Below are positions 7,857 to 17,101 of a DNA stretch of 64,000 nt, in pieces. Under the pieces are notes generated by a model. The model was not told the origin of the DNA. It saw nothing but the letters and a program-made list of their open reading frames with translations, and did not search any database. Within the stretch, counting starts at the first letter, position 1; every line of letters starts with the position of its first letter. The stretch lies in assembly GCF_005795905.1 (NCBI RefSeq), contig NZ_VAWE01000001.1, positions 1,240,001 to 1,304,000 on the forward strand, read 5' to 3'. The translations under genes were made by a program, and so were the position numbers. Source of the DNA: Streptomyces marianii. Its GTDB lineage: Bacteria; Actinomycetota; Actinomycetes; Streptomycetales; Streptomycetaceae.

Positions 7857-8521
7857 GGTTCTCGTCCTTTCCTGGGTGGATTCTCCTGGGTGAACGATGA
7901 GTGCTGCAGCACCGGGTTGGCGTTCCCGAGTCTGCCGGTCCCCCGTGTGAACGGCACAACCACCCCGTTCGTTTCGGTAACTTCCCCTCTTCAGCCACTG
8001 GCCGGAAGCCCACGGAGAAGATGAGAAAGTACCCAGGCGGTCGCGACGACCCGCGTTCCGGCACCGTCGCCCGGGGCCGGATGGGACCGGTCGGCAAACG
8101 GCCGGATGGCTGTGTCACCCGGACCGGACCGCGCACCCGGCGTCGGCGCGCAGCGGCATGCGGCCGGGCCCTGCACCGACCCACCACCAGCGGCCGCGCC
8201 GAAGGGGGTCGAAGGGTCGGAGATCGGTACGGCGGCGCAACACTGTTGAGCGAGCCGTCAACCGCCTGAAACAGCCCCGGGCTGTTGCCATTGGCAACCA
8301 AGCCCCGCTGAGAGCTGTCCCGCAATCCCCGGCGGGCGTGCTTCGAAAGTCCCGTCTGGGCGGGGGCGGACGACGCTACTTCCGAAACACGCCCTGGAGG
8401 AGGCCGTTGCCTTCGGCCGTCTGCGAAACCGCGCTCGGCAGACCGGCTTCGTGGGCCGCTGCAGAGCCCTTCCCGGATCGCGGGTGCCACCGCTGGCTCG
8501 CGTCCGTATCGAGCGGGACCG
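7857..8521. other. intergenic region with a transposase relic
   Basis: 665 bp between the inhibitor start and the end of the first P450 gene. Both flanking genes are on the minus strand. Apart from the IS5-type relic at about 8227-8301 I see no supported gene. Confidence 0.5.
8227..8301 (+). pseudogene. IS5-family transposase fragment (C-terminal motif)
   Basis: A frame reads VRRRNTVERAVNRLKQ followed by RAVAIGNQ. RRRNTVERxxNRLKQ(W/F/S)RxxA is the hallmark of the catalytic-Glu region of IS5-type DDE transposases. Only about 25 codons survive, with unrelated sequence on both sides. It marks an old insertion at the edge of the terpene/P450 island. Confidence 0.55.
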
Positions 8522-9856
8522 TCAGACGCCCTGGCGGCGGCGGACGACCATGGGCACGCGAATGGGGTGTGCCATGGACGCGGTGGCCTCGGCCGGTGGC
8601 TTGCTGCCGGGAACGGAGCGGAGCCTCCAGCGGGGCAGGACGGTGGCCAGGATGATGGTTGCTTCGAGCCAGGCGAACTTGTCGCCGATGCACTTGCGGT
8701 TGCCGGCGCCGAAGGGAGCAACGTGGTGGCGCGGGCGGTCGGCTGACTGTTCGGGAAGCCAGCGGTCGGGGTCGAAGCGGTCGGGGTCCGGATACAGGTC
8801 CGGGTCGCGGTGCATGGCGTAGGGGCTGAAGAGGACCTCGGTGTCGGCGGGAAGGTCGTAGCCGCCGATGGTGACGGGCTCGATGGTGCGTCGCATGAGT
8901 GTGGTGACTCCGTGGAGCCGGATCACTTCGTTCAGGACGCGCGTGATGGCGGGCAGGTTCTGTACGTCGGCGAAGGTGACGGGCCGGTCGCCGACGGCGT
9001 TCTTGATCTCTGTGAGGAGTTCCTCTTCCACGTCGAGTCGCTGGCCGATGTGGTACATGGCCCAGGCGAGTGTGGAGGCGGTTGTCTCGCTCCCAGCGAA
9101 GAGCATGGTGGCGAGTTCGTCGCGGACTTCTTCGTCGGTCATGCCGGTGCCGGTCTCGTCGCGTGCGGAGAGCAGCAGGGAGAGCAGGTCCGTGCGGCTT
9201 TCGGGGTTGGAGGCGCGGGTGGTGGCGATGACCTCCTCGATCACGGCGCGCATCCGGGAGGCCGAGCGGTCGAAGGACCTCCAGATCGGGAGCCCGTCCA
9301 GGGCTTTGGGGGCGAGGGCCCGGCGCAGCATGACGCGGAGGATGACGGGCAGGTCTTCGCGGACGGATTCGACGGCGGGACGGCCGATGTCGGCGCTGAA
9401 GATGGTCGCGGCGAGGGTCTCGATGGTGAAGCTGCCCGCGACCTTGGCTGCGTCGATGGTCTGGCCGTCGCTCCAGGAGTCCGCCAGCATCTGGGAACGC
9501 TCGGCCATGACGTGGGCGTAGCCCTCGAGGCGCTCCTTGTAGAACATCGGCTGGATGAGGCGTCGGTTGCGGATGTGGGTCGCGCCTTCGGAGTTGCCGA
9601 TGCCGTTGCCGACCAGCGGCTTCAGCCGGTCGAAGAGTCGGCCCTTCCTGAAGTGCTTGCCCTTCTTGACGAGGACTTCGGTGATCGTGTCGGGGGTGGT
9701 GACGACGACGACGGGCATGGTGCCGATGTCCAGGCGCAGGACGGGCCCTTCGGCGTGGAGGGCTCTGAGGACTCCGAGCGGGTCACGCAGCACGCGGGGT
9801 ACGTGGCCGAGGCCGGGCACGCGGCCCTTCGCCCGGGGTATGGAATCCAGTGACAC
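8522..9856 (-). CDS. cytochrome P450
   Basis: 444-aa soluble P450 monooxygenase. The oxygen-binding I-helix AGSETT is at 254-259, ExxR is E310-R313, and the heme loop FGAGNRKCIG at 382-391 has Cys389 as the iron ligand. The opening VPGLGHVPRVLRDPLGVLRAL is typical of P450s that oxidise terpenes in Streptomyces. GTG 9856 has AGAGGA 7 nt upstream and is preferred over a TTG 87 nt further upstream. It is divergent from the second P450 across 813 bp. The terpene synthase at 12.8-13.9 kb makes a terpene product the likely substrate (inference). Redox partners are not encoded here. Confidence 0.9.
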   Translation of the reverse strand: MSLDSIPRAKGRVPGLGHVPRVLRDPLGVLRALHAEGPVLRLDIGTMPVVVVTTPDTITEVLVKKGKHFRKGRLFDRLKPLVGNGIGNSEGATHIRNRRLIQPMFYKERLEGYAHVMAERSQMLADSWSDGQTIDAAKVAGSFTIETLAATIFSADIGRPAVESVREDLPVILRVMLRRALAPKALDGLPIWRSFDRSASRMRAVIEEVIATTRASNPESRTDLLSLLLSARDETGTGMTDEEVRDELATMLFAGSETTASTLAWAMYHIGQRLDVEEELLTEIKNAVGDRPVTFADVQNLPAITRVLNEVIRLHGVTTLMRRTIEPVTIGGYDLPADTEVLFSPYAMHRDPDLYPDPDRFDPDRWLPEQSADRPRHHVAPFGAGNRKCIGDKFAWLEATIILATVLPRWRLRSVPGSKPPAEATASMAHPIRVPMVVRRRQGV

Positions 9857-10669
9857 GTCTGGGTCCTCTCGCGACAGTCTCGCGCCGGTGCTGGGCTGCC
9901 CCGGCGTGACGGTGTGGGGGGATGGTCGGTTGCGCGCGATCAATCGGCCAGCCGGAACGATCCAGTCCGGCGCATACTATTCGCGCTTGATCGTTTTCAA
10001 CAGGGCCTCCGAGGCAGCCGGTTCGCCTCAGAGCCGCACCCGGCCAGTTGCGCCCGGCCCCTCGTCCGGCGGTGCCCGCGGCCGGATGGGCGGACACGGG
10101 AACGCACAGGAAGAGAGAAACGGACCTCCCCTTTTGCGGGTCATGACCCTGTGACCTGCGCAAACCGGACGGTAGGGTGTTCGGGACGCCTCCGGCCCCG
10201 GTCCGTCGCGACGTCCCGGTACCGAGCGGAAGAGCTCGCCGCTGGCCCCGACGTCCCGGCCCGTTGCAGGAGTTGCTCCTCGCTCCGCGGAGCCGTACGC
10301 GCGGAACGGCCACGTCGTCGAACCGATCAGGCGGCTACCGAAGGCAGAGGGGGCCCCTGGACCGGAGTCCCACCCCCGCGGGCCGTTTTCATCTGCGCGA
10401 CCCCAGGGAACGGGACGCTGAGCCGCCTTCCACCAGCAGGCTCTGCCCGGCTTGGACACCGACGATCGGTTGACGGCTTAACTATGTTGTCCTGAAAGGG
10501 CTTTGATGGCTTGTCGGGTGTTCTTGTGCGGAAGATATGCTGCCTCTGCGCTGCCGATCTTGCTCATCGGGGACCGGCGGCCGGGACCGCTGCCCGCGGT
10601 CCGCAAGGACGCTCATGAGTGCCCCGGCCGGCCTTCGTGACAGGGGTGCTCTCAATCACCGGAGGCCCC
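9857..10669. other. divergent intergenic region between two P450 genes
   Basis: 813 bp that must hold promoters for both P450 genes. A locally AT-richer patch lies at about 9970-10000 and another at 10475-10545. No supported gene or clear operator was seen. Confidence 0.4.
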
Positions 10670-12073
10670 GTGACCACCCCATCCCCGATATCTGCCGACG
10701 GGCTCATGCCGCCGCCCGGGTGCCCCGCGCATGGCATGGCCAGGAACGGCCTCGTGCGGCTGCCGGAGGTCACCGACCCGGCCGCGACGTACGAGGGGCT
10801 CCGCAAGCAGCACGGTCCGGTCGCCCCGGTCCTCCTGCACGGCGACATCCCGGCCTGGATGGTCCTGGGGTACCGGGAGAACCTGGAGGTCATGCGCACG
10901 CCGAAGCTGTTCAGCCGGGACTCCCGGCTCTGGAACGCCTTCATCGAGAACCGTGTTCCGGCGGACTCGCCCCTCATGCCCATGGTGGCCTGGCAGCCTC
11001 TGTGCGTCTTCGCCGACGGCGACGAGCATGCCCGACTGCGCGGCGCCGTCGTGGACGGTCTCGCCCAGTTCAACCGCCGCGGTATGCGCAAGTACGTGAC
11101 GCACTACACCCGCCAGCTCGTCGCCGGCTTCCGCAGGGACGGCACCGCCGACCTCGTGCGCGACTACGCCGAGCCGCTGCCCATGCTGGTCGTCAGCCGC
11201 CTGCTCGGCATGACGCCGGACAAGGGCCCCCTCCTGGTCGAGCCGACGCTGGACCTGGTGCGCGGCAGTGAGACCGCGGCCGCCAGCAATGCGGTGGTCA
11301 CCCAGGTGCTGACGGACCTGGTCGCCTACAAGAAGACCACCCCGGGCGATGACCTGGCCTCGCGCCTCATCCTGCACGAGTCCCAGCTCACGGACACGGA
11401 GGTGGTCGAGCACCTGCGCATGATCCTCGTGGCCGCGCATCAGGGCACGGTCAATCTGATCGCCCACACCCTGCGGCTGATCCTCACGGACCGGCGGTTC
11501 CGCGGGAGCCTCTCCGGCGGACAGATGACCCTGCCCGACGCTCTGGAGCAGGTCATGTGGGACAACCCCAGCATTGCCACCATTCCCGGCCGGTGGGCGA
11601 CGTCCGACACGATGATCGGCGGTCAGCACATCAGGAAGGGCGACCTGCTCATGCTGTGCATCGCCGCGGCCAACGTGGACCCCGAACAGCGCCCCGACCT
11701 GAGCGTGCCGATGCACGGCAACCGCTCACACCTCGCGCTCAGCGCCGGCCCGCACGAGTGCCCCGGCGGCGACATCGGCCGCGCCATCGCCGACACCGGC
11801 ATCGACGAGCTCATGTCCCTCCTCCCCGACATGGCCCTGGCGATCCCGGAGACCGAGATCGGTGTCACCTCCAACTGGCTCACCAAGCGACCGGACGCGC
11901 TTCCCGTTCGGTTCACCTCGCCGCGCTCCCTGGGCGACCTCCATCCCGCACAGGGGGCCCCGGTCGCCGCTCAGCCGCTACCGGCGGCGTCGAACCCGCA
12001 GCAGCACTCCCGTCCTCCCGCAGCGGTGTCAAGCCAGCAGGGGTCCTGGTGGCGCTCGCTGCTCTCTCGGTAG
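10670..12073 (+). CDS. CYP157-like cytochrome P450 lacking the ExxR motif
   Basis: 467-aa P450-fold protein. The heme loop is SAGPHECPGG with Cys364. At the K-helix, where ExxR is almost invariant, the sequence is E293-Q-V-M-W297, so the Arg is replaced. The I-helix is also atypical (AAHQGT at 255-260). The CYP157 family of Streptomyces, usually inside conservons, is documented to lack ExxR with an EQxxW-type motif, and this protein fits that description. The last 50 residues are a Pro/Gln/Ser-rich tail. GTG 10670 has GGAGG just upstream. No conservon genes (sensor kinase, roadblock, DUF742, GTPase) flank it; its neighbours are another P450 and a terpene synthase. Confidence 0.85.
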   Translation: MTTPSPISADGLMPPPGCPAHGMARNGLVRLPEVTDPAATYEGLRKQHGPVAPVLLHGDIPAWMVLGYRENLEVMRTPKLFSRDSRLWNAFIENRVPADSPLMPMVAWQPLCVFADGDEHARLRGAVVDGLAQFNRRGMRKYVTHYTRQLVAGFRRDGTADLVRDYAEPLPMLVVSRLLGMTPDKGPLLVEPTLDLVRGSETAAASNAVVTQVLTDLVAYKKTTPGDDLASRLILHESQLTDTEVVEHLRMILVAAHQGTVNLIAHTLRLILTDRRFRGSLSGGQMTLPDALEQVMWDNPSIATIPGRWATSDTMIGGQHIRKGDLLMLCIAAANVDPEQRPDLSVPMHGNRSHLALSAGPHECPGGDIGRAIADTGIDELMSLLPDMALAIPETEIGVTSNWLTKRPDALPVRFTSPRSLGDLHPAQGAPVAAQPLPAASNPQQHSRPPAAVSSQQGSWWRSLLSR

Positions 12074-12417
12074 CAGCCGTGCCCGGCACGCCTGAAACGT
12101 GATCACTTAATGTGGTCCGGGAAGGGAATGCCGAGCGGCACGGCCGCTGTTCTCGTCTCCAGCACCGTCTGCGCCGGCCTTGCTGCGCTCGGGCGTCCCC
12201 TGATGGAAGAGGCGATCGTGCCGCTCGTCGAGTTGCGGCTGATCACGCCACGCGTCACCCGCCGCAGGCAGGAGTGGAAGAGCAAGGGCCGCGAGCCCCG
12301 TCCAGGTCACCGAGCTGGACGGGGCGCTCGCTGTCGTCACCAGGCGCCCGGGACTTGTCCGGCCGGTCATGTGACTGCGCCGAGCCCGAGTCGTTCGATG
12401 TGGACACGGGGCGGGGT

Positions 12418-12492
12418 GATCTGAGTGATGCCGGGTGGGAACGGCTGCGGCCGTTCCTGCCGGTCGGAAACGGTCGTTGCGGCCGGTGGCGC
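12418..12492 (+). pseudogene. IS5-family transposase fragment (N-terminal motif)
   Basis: A frame reads DLSDAGWERLRPFLPV then GNGRCGRWR, the N-terminus of Streptomyces IS5-type transposases (LSDAEWERLxPFLP...GRxxxxxR). The frame then departs from the family. It may belong to the same kind of element as the C-terminal scrap at 8227-8301, but the two are 4 kb apart with genes between them. Either two insertions decayed or one was split by rearrangement. Confidence 0.6.
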
Positions 12493-12514
12493 GTTCTTGT
12501 CGAAGGCCTCGGCG

Positions 12515-12655
12515 CCATGACCGCGTTCCCCACGCCGTGATGCCCTGGTCACGCACGACCACGTTGAACGGCGCCTGCTCCGGCTCCGGCCCGGTCACCA
12601 CCGTGAACTCCTCACCCGGACGCATCCAGTGATCAGTTCCCACGGCTCGACCCAC
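12515..12655 (-). pseudogene. fragment of a small conserved hypothetical protein
   Basis: The frame from GTG 12655 reads DHWMRPGEEFTVVTGPEPE, then APFNVVVRDQGITAWGTR, which has the regular amphipathic look and codon bias of real coding sequence. It ends in arginine-rich noise as it approaches the transposase scrap. It is probably the N-terminal part of a small protein gene cut by the IS insertion. Function unknown. The remaining stretches 12074-12417 and 12656-12805 show nothing supported. Confidence 0.35.
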
Positions 12656-12805
12656 GGGCGGACCATGCCGCTGGCCTCGTCGGCCCGGTCGTGCGATCCC
12701 GTGGCCGCGAAGGCAGTTGTGACAGGGTCCCGAGACCGATGGGGAAGGGCCCGGCCGTACGCGCTCAGCGCCGTACGCCCGGGCCCTCCGGTCTGCTCAG
12801 CCGCC

Positions 12806-13891
12806 CTATGCGGCGGCGTCATTCAACGGTGCGGTCCGGGAAGCGGGCACCAGGTCCCACCACCAGGAGATCGAAGGGATGTCGAGGGGTTCCCGGCTGG
12901 TGTCGGTCGGGCGGTCGGAGAACGACGGCGAAAGGGCGGCGGGGTCGTCCGGGGTGGTGTAGCGCAGCGAACTGACGCTCCAGTCCTGGGTCGCCCGGAT
13001 GAAGGAGGCCAGGTTGCCGAGGTACTGCCGTACCTGGGGGCTGCCCTCGTCTTCGAGCTTCGCGCGCAGGCTCAGGAAGAGGCACATCACCCGGTCGCGC
13101 TGGGCTATCGCCCGGGTCAGGGCCTGGTTCGGGCTCAGCCCGTACTCGTGCTCGAGGACCCGGATGACGTTGAGGTAGTAATTGGCGCCCCGGCTCTCCT
13201 TGTGATGGGAGTAGATGTCGTTGTCCCACGTGGTGATGAAGGACGTCATCTCGCCGGCTGCCCGCACCGCCTTGCTCTCCCGCTCGTACGGCTGGAGTTC
13301 GTACCCGTGGCCCATCTCCAGGAACGGTGGCACGACGGAAGTCGCGCCGACGTAGAGACGCATCAGCGCGTAGTCGTTGAGGCCGGGGATCCGGCCCGCT
13401 GCCCGGTGCTCGGCCTCCCACACCACGGCGAAGAAGTACTCCCGCAGGGTGTCCACCCACCGTGCGGTCTGGAGGGCCGTTCCCCATCGCGACACCCGCA
13501 GCGTCAGGTCCCGCAGTCCTTCGGCGAGTGGATCCCCGGAGAGCATGGTCACTTCCGGGTTCTGCGCCACGCGCAGCAGCTGGCTGAGCGTGGCGGCGAG
13601 CTCGCCCGGCTTGATGCCGAGCTCGCCTTCCTCGCAGTAGCCGTCGTCCACCCCGAAGAGCCAGATGACGAAGTCGGACAGGACCGAGACGACCTCCTCC
13701 CGCCCTTCCGGGAGGATACGCGCGGCGAAGACGCCGATGTCCTGGGTGACAAGACGCCGTCGCCACTCGGGTGAACCGATGTTGAACCGGTCTGCCCAAG
13801 CGGCCGTCCGGGCGTCGATCGCCTTGTGGCTCGGGTGGACGGCGGGAGGGATAGGAGCGTAAATGGGGGGAACTGCCAGCGCAGGCCTCAC
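12806..13891 (-). CDS. class I terpene synthase (terpene cyclase)
   Basis: 361-aa soluble type I terpene cyclase that ionises a prenyl diphosphate using Mg2+. The Asp-rich motif is DDGYCEE at 82-88, the NSE triad NDIYSHHKE at 224-232, the pyrophosphate-sensor Arg178 lies exactly 46 residues before Asn224, and the conserved RY pair is at 310-311. All catalytic elements are present, so it should be active. Length and lack of a second domain suggest a sesqui- or diterpene cyclase; the product cannot be predicted. GTG 13891 has AAGGGA 7 nt upstream; ATG 13912 in the same frame is the alternative. Two P450s and a methyltransferase nearby suggest a small terpenoid cluster. Confidence 0.92.
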   Translation of the reverse strand: MRPALAVPPIYAPIPPAVHPSHKAIDARTAAWADRFNIGSPEWRRRLVTQDIGVFAARILPEGREEVVSVLSDFVIWLFGVDDGYCEEGELGIKPGELAATLSQLLRVAQNPEVTMLSGDPLAEGLRDLTLRVSRWGTALQTARWVDTLREYFFAVVWEAEHRAAGRIPGLNDYALMRLYVGATSVVPPFLEMGHGYELQPYERESKAVRAAGEMTSFITTWDNDIYSHHKESRGANYYLNVIRVLEHEYGLSPNQALTRAIAQRDRVMCLFLSLRAKLEDEGSPQVRQYLGNLASFIRATQDWSVSSLRYTTPDDPAALSPSFSDRPTDTSREPLDIPSISWWWDLVPASRTAPLNDAAA

Positions 13892-14528
13892 TCTTGAGTC
13901 CCTTTCAGTCATAGTGCGCGAGGTCACTCCGGGGGGGATGCACAGACCATGGCCGGAACTGCACACAGAGTGATCACATACTACGCGGCATCGTAGTGAC
14001 CGAAAGTCGTTGGTCCAAGAGGTTCCGGACGTTGAGGCGCGTCGGCCCGGTCAGGTGCTGATCGTCCAGGAGCGGAGTCGGGGGGCGATCCCCTGCGCGC
14101 CGGCGCCCCGCTCGGCGACCGCCGCGGCCGGGTGATCACGAACGACGCGGTGAGCGGCACGATTCGAGCGCGGCCTGACGGCCCGGCGGGTGCAGATAGC
14201 AGCGGCCGCCGATGCGTCGCAAGATGGACGGTGCCCCTGACAGGCCGGCCGAAGACGCCGGCGGGCCGATGCCCGCTGCCGTGGGCCCCGGACCGGCTGG
14301 GCCGCGACAGGACCGCGTGGCGCGATTCAGGGACGGACCGGCTCGCGAGTACGGGGACGGGGAGGAAGAGAGGTCTTCCTCGGCCCGGACGACCTTGCCG
14401 CCCGGAGTCGGGCGAACCCCGTCTGCGGGACGTCCGGGAGGCCAGGAAGAGACCGCGGTCGTTCCCGTCGACGGCAGGAGCGCTGCGCGGATGCGGGGCG
14501 CAGGCTGCCTCGTCCTCGAACACGATCC
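13892..14528. other. intergenic region, terpene synthase to methyltransferase
   Basis: 637 bp between two minus-strand genes. The last 100 bp before the terpene synthase start are its likely promoter region. No gene, repeat or clear hairpin was found, so the methyltransferase and cyclase are probably not one transcript. Confidence 0.4.
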
Positions 14529-15362
14529 TCAGAGAGTGCTCCCCGGGCGGCCAGAAGCCCCTCCTCCCGCCAGGGGCGCGCGGCTGACCCGGATCTTCGA
14601 CTGGCCGTGGGGGCGCTTCTCCCAGTCCTCCATGAAGCGTGCCTGCAGGCCGTGTCCGCGTGCCAGGGCGAGGAGCGTCTCGGTCCGGTAGTAGAAGTCC
14701 TCGCGCAGCACCTGGTGTTCGGCTCCCTCGGTGCGGTCGAAGGTGAAGTCGAAGAACCCGGTGTCCGTCAGCACTCGGCCGACGTGTGCGAGGCATTCCT
14801 CGATGACCTCCAGCGGCGAGTGGGAGAAGACGCTGTGCGCATGGACGACGTCGAAGTGGTCGCTGGGCAGGAAGTCCAGGGTGAGGTCGCCGACGAGGGT
14901 CAGATGGGGAAGCTTGTCCTGGAGCCGCCGCTCGGTCAGGGTCTTCTTGGCGGCGATCAGGATGTGGGGCGAGATGTCGATGCCGTAGTAGTTGCCGGTG
15001 CCGAGATGGTCGATGAAACGCCAGCCGGCGCGCAGATTGCCGCAGCCGATGTCGAGCATCCGGTGTTCGGGGCGCAGCCCGTGCTCGAGGAGGTAGTCGA
15101 ACTGCATCTGCCCGAGCGCGAGCCAGCGCTCGTGGGTCTGGCTGCCGACCGCGGCCTCGGGGTTGCGGCGGGTGTCCGAGGCCATCACGGCCCGGTAGTA
15201 GCCGATGTGGTCGGGGTGCTTCAGGCGCAGCCGGAAGTCCCGGACGGCGCGGCGGAGGTACGGGATGACGCGGCCGGGGTGGCGCAGGGCGTACCCGACC
15301 TTGTGGGCGAGGGCGGCCCGGTTGTTGCGCAGCTTCTTCGGTGACGTGGCGTCGGCGGGCAT
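14529..15362 (-). CDS. class I SAM-dependent methyltransferase
   Basis: 277-aa Rossmann-fold methyltransferase. Motif I is LDIGCGNLRAG at about 103-113, followed by YYGIDISPHIL (acidic SAM ribose contact) and FDVVHAHSVFSHSPLE. The long helical N-terminus (residues 1-95, LRHPGRVIPYLRRAVRDFRLRLKHP) resembles methyltransferases acting on polyketide, glycan or lipid-linked substrates. The last 15 residues are Gly-rich. ATG 15362 follows GGAGG. Its substrate is unknown; proximity to the terpene synthase is suggestive, but 637 bp separate them and a surface-glycan role is as likely. Confidence 0.82.
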   Translation of the reverse strand: MPADATSPKKLRNNRAALAHKVGYALRHPGRVIPYLRRAVRDFRLRLKHPDHIGYYRAVMASDTRRNPEAAVGSQTHERWLALGQMQFDYLLEHGLRPEHRMLDIGCGNLRAGWRFIDHLGTGNYYGIDISPHILIAAKKTLTERRLQDKLPHLTLVGDLTLDFLPSDHFDVVHAHSVFSHSPLEVIEECLAHVGRVLTDTGFFDFTFDRTEGAEHQVLREDFYYRTETLLALARGHGLQARFMEDWEKRPHGQSKIRVSRAPLAGGGASGRPGSTL

Positions 15363-16142
15363 GGTGGAGCGACCTCCGTGCAAAGGCGCCGTTCGGGGGT
15401 GCGGTTCGGGATGGCGGATGCCCTGCGCACCGGCACAACAGTACGCCGGTCGGACGCCACCGGGTGGGACCGGCGCCGTGTACGGCGAGGTCGGCGCCGC
15501 GGCCGACGCCCTCAGCGCAACGGGGCACTCCATGCCGCAGCACCGCGATGAGCGTGGATCAGCACGGTCACCGTGTCGGCGGTGCGGTCGGGATGGCTGC
15601 GGCCGTCGGGCTGATGTAGCTGCGCGGCCCGACGCGGGTGGCGGGTGCCGACGCCTCCGGGACCGCGAACGTTCCCGGCACTCTCCTCGAACGCGGCTCG
15701 GGGACGCCTGCTCAGTGAGTCCGTCGTCGGCCTGCCGTGGTACGGCGGGCGTCCGCCCTGCGGCGGGCACGGAAATCGCGGCGCGCATTCCGCTCCGCCA
15801 GGGCGACGGCAGCGGACCGGCACGCAGCGGGACGGCCCCTGTATCCGGCCGTACCGGAACCGCTCCCCGGAGGCACGGTGCCTACCGGGGAGCGTCGGGC
15901 GGGACTGCGCCGGACACCCCTGCACGGCGGCTCGCGGCCCTCGCACTGGTCGCCCTCAGGCGCCTGCCACGCGGTGGAGCACCGCCACGGCCGAGTCGCA
16001 CACGCACACCGCACCGGCGCAACCACGGTCGCGGTTGCTGGTGATCATGGCGTGTCAGGGCCGACGGAGTCCGGGTTCGTGCCACGGTGACGGCATCGGC
16101 AACGCGAGGCTCACCCGCCCTGCGCGAATCGGAGGATTCATC
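15363..16142. other. intergenic region, divergent
   Basis: 780 bp between the methyltransferase start and the CAP-domain gene start, so promoters for both should be here. Open frames in it are arginine-rich antisense-type frames without family features. A good GGAGG lies just before the CAP gene. Nothing else supported. Confidence 0.4.
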
Positions 16143-16787
16143 GTGAAGACCCTGGTCCCGGCTGTGTCAGCCGCTCTGTCGGCCGCCCTCCTGTGGGGAC
16201 CCGCCGTCCCCGCGCAGGCGGCTGACGCCCCGTCGCCCTCCCCGGCGGCGGAGAAGGAGGACACCGGGCAGTCGTACCACCCGAACGTCGACTGGATCGT
16301 GTGTGAGATCAACAAGGAACGCGCGGCCCAGGGCCTGCCCGGCCTGCGCGTCTCCGACCGGGCGAGCGAGGTGGGGCGTTCGCACGCCAAGGACATGGCG
16401 GCCATGGGGCGGCTCACCTCCGTGGGCAGCGACGGCCGCGACCTGCGGACCCGGATGTCCGACGCGGGCCTGTACTCCGGTCTGATCTCCGAGTCCATGG
16501 CCTACGGCTACACCCACGACGGGTACTTCGCGGACCGGGCGACGGACCCGGGCCCCGGGAACGCGCTGTACAAGGTCCTGATGAACCGCGGCATCGTGGC
16601 CGTCGGCATCGGATACGACCGCCGCTACTGGGACGTGAACCTTCTCGGCGCACACCGCAAGCTGGTGGCCAGGGCTCCAGCCGGCTGCGGGGTCGACCCG
16701 ACGGCGCCGAGGTCACTGCCGGTGCCGGCCGCCTCCGAGGCAGCCGGATCGTGGAGCGGCCCGGTGCTCGCGCGGGGCGCTCGGTAA
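16143..16787 (+). CDS. secreted CAP-domain (SCP/PR-1-like) protein
   Basis: 214-aa secreted protein. Signal peptide about 1-27 (hydrophobic VPAVSAALSAALLW, AQA cleavage site). The CAP domain follows: ICEIN-type start VCEINKERAAQGLPGLRVSD, then EVGRSHAKDMAAMGRLTSVG (helix with HAxDMA), ISESMAYGYT, and a GIGYDRRYWDVNLLG core strand. Bacterial CAP proteins are extracellular with mostly unknown roles. The GTG start has GGAGG 7 nt upstream. The C-terminal 40 residues are Pro/Ala/Ser-rich. Confidence 0.85.
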   Translation: MKTLVPAVSAALSAALLWGPAVPAQAADAPSPSPAAEKEDTGQSYHPNVDWIVCEINKERAAQGLPGLRVSDRASEVGRSHAKDMAAMGRLTSVGSDGRDLRTRMSDAGLYSGLISESMAYGYTHDGYFADRATDPGPGNALYKVLMNRGIVAVGIGYDRRYWDVNLLGAHRKLVARAPAGCGVDPTAPRSLPVPAASEAAGSWSGPVLARGAR

Positions 16788-16816
16788 CGCGTCCAAGGGC
16801 CCCCGTCCCAGCGCGG

Positions 16817-17101
16817 TCATCCGGGCTTCTCCCGTGCCGCACCCCGGGCGGCCGTCTGCAGAGCCCTGAGTGCGAGCACCAGGACACCGATGTCGTCGAC
16901 GTACACGGGGTCGGGCAGCAGGTCGACGGGCGACACGGTGTAGAGCACGGCCGCCCAGAACAGGGCCTTGTCCCTGACCGGCATCCCGGCGTCGACGAGC
17001 GTTCTGCGGGCCCTGACCACACGGAGCAGCAGCCACCCCGCGCCGATGGCCGTGGCGAGGGTGATCGCACCGAGGACCCACCAGAGGGCGCTGCCGTCCA
17101 T
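16817..17101 (-). CDS. YkvA/DUF1232 small membrane protein
   Basis: 94-aa protein with an N-terminal transmembrane helix (LWWVLGAITLATAIGAGWLLL) and the DUF1232 signature DKALFWAAVLYTVSPVDLLPD, then VDDIGVLVLALRAL. Function unknown. ATG 17101 follows AGGAAGG. It converges with the CAP-domain gene, with 29 bp between their stops. Confidence 0.85.
   Translation of the reverse strand: MDGSALWWVLGAITLATAIGAGWLLLRVVRARRTLVDAGMPVRDKALFWAAVLYTVSPVDLLPDPVYVDDIGVLVLALRALQTAARGAAREKPG

Noticed and set aside
9857..9943. TTG start extending the first P450 by 29 residues.
   Set aside because: No ribosome site there, while GTG 9856 has AGAGGA at proper spacing and gives a normal P450 N-terminus.
10670..12073. 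Conservon (cvn) locus, suggested by the CYP157-like P450.
   Set aside because: None of the sensor kinase, roadblock, DUF742 or small GTPase genes flank it.
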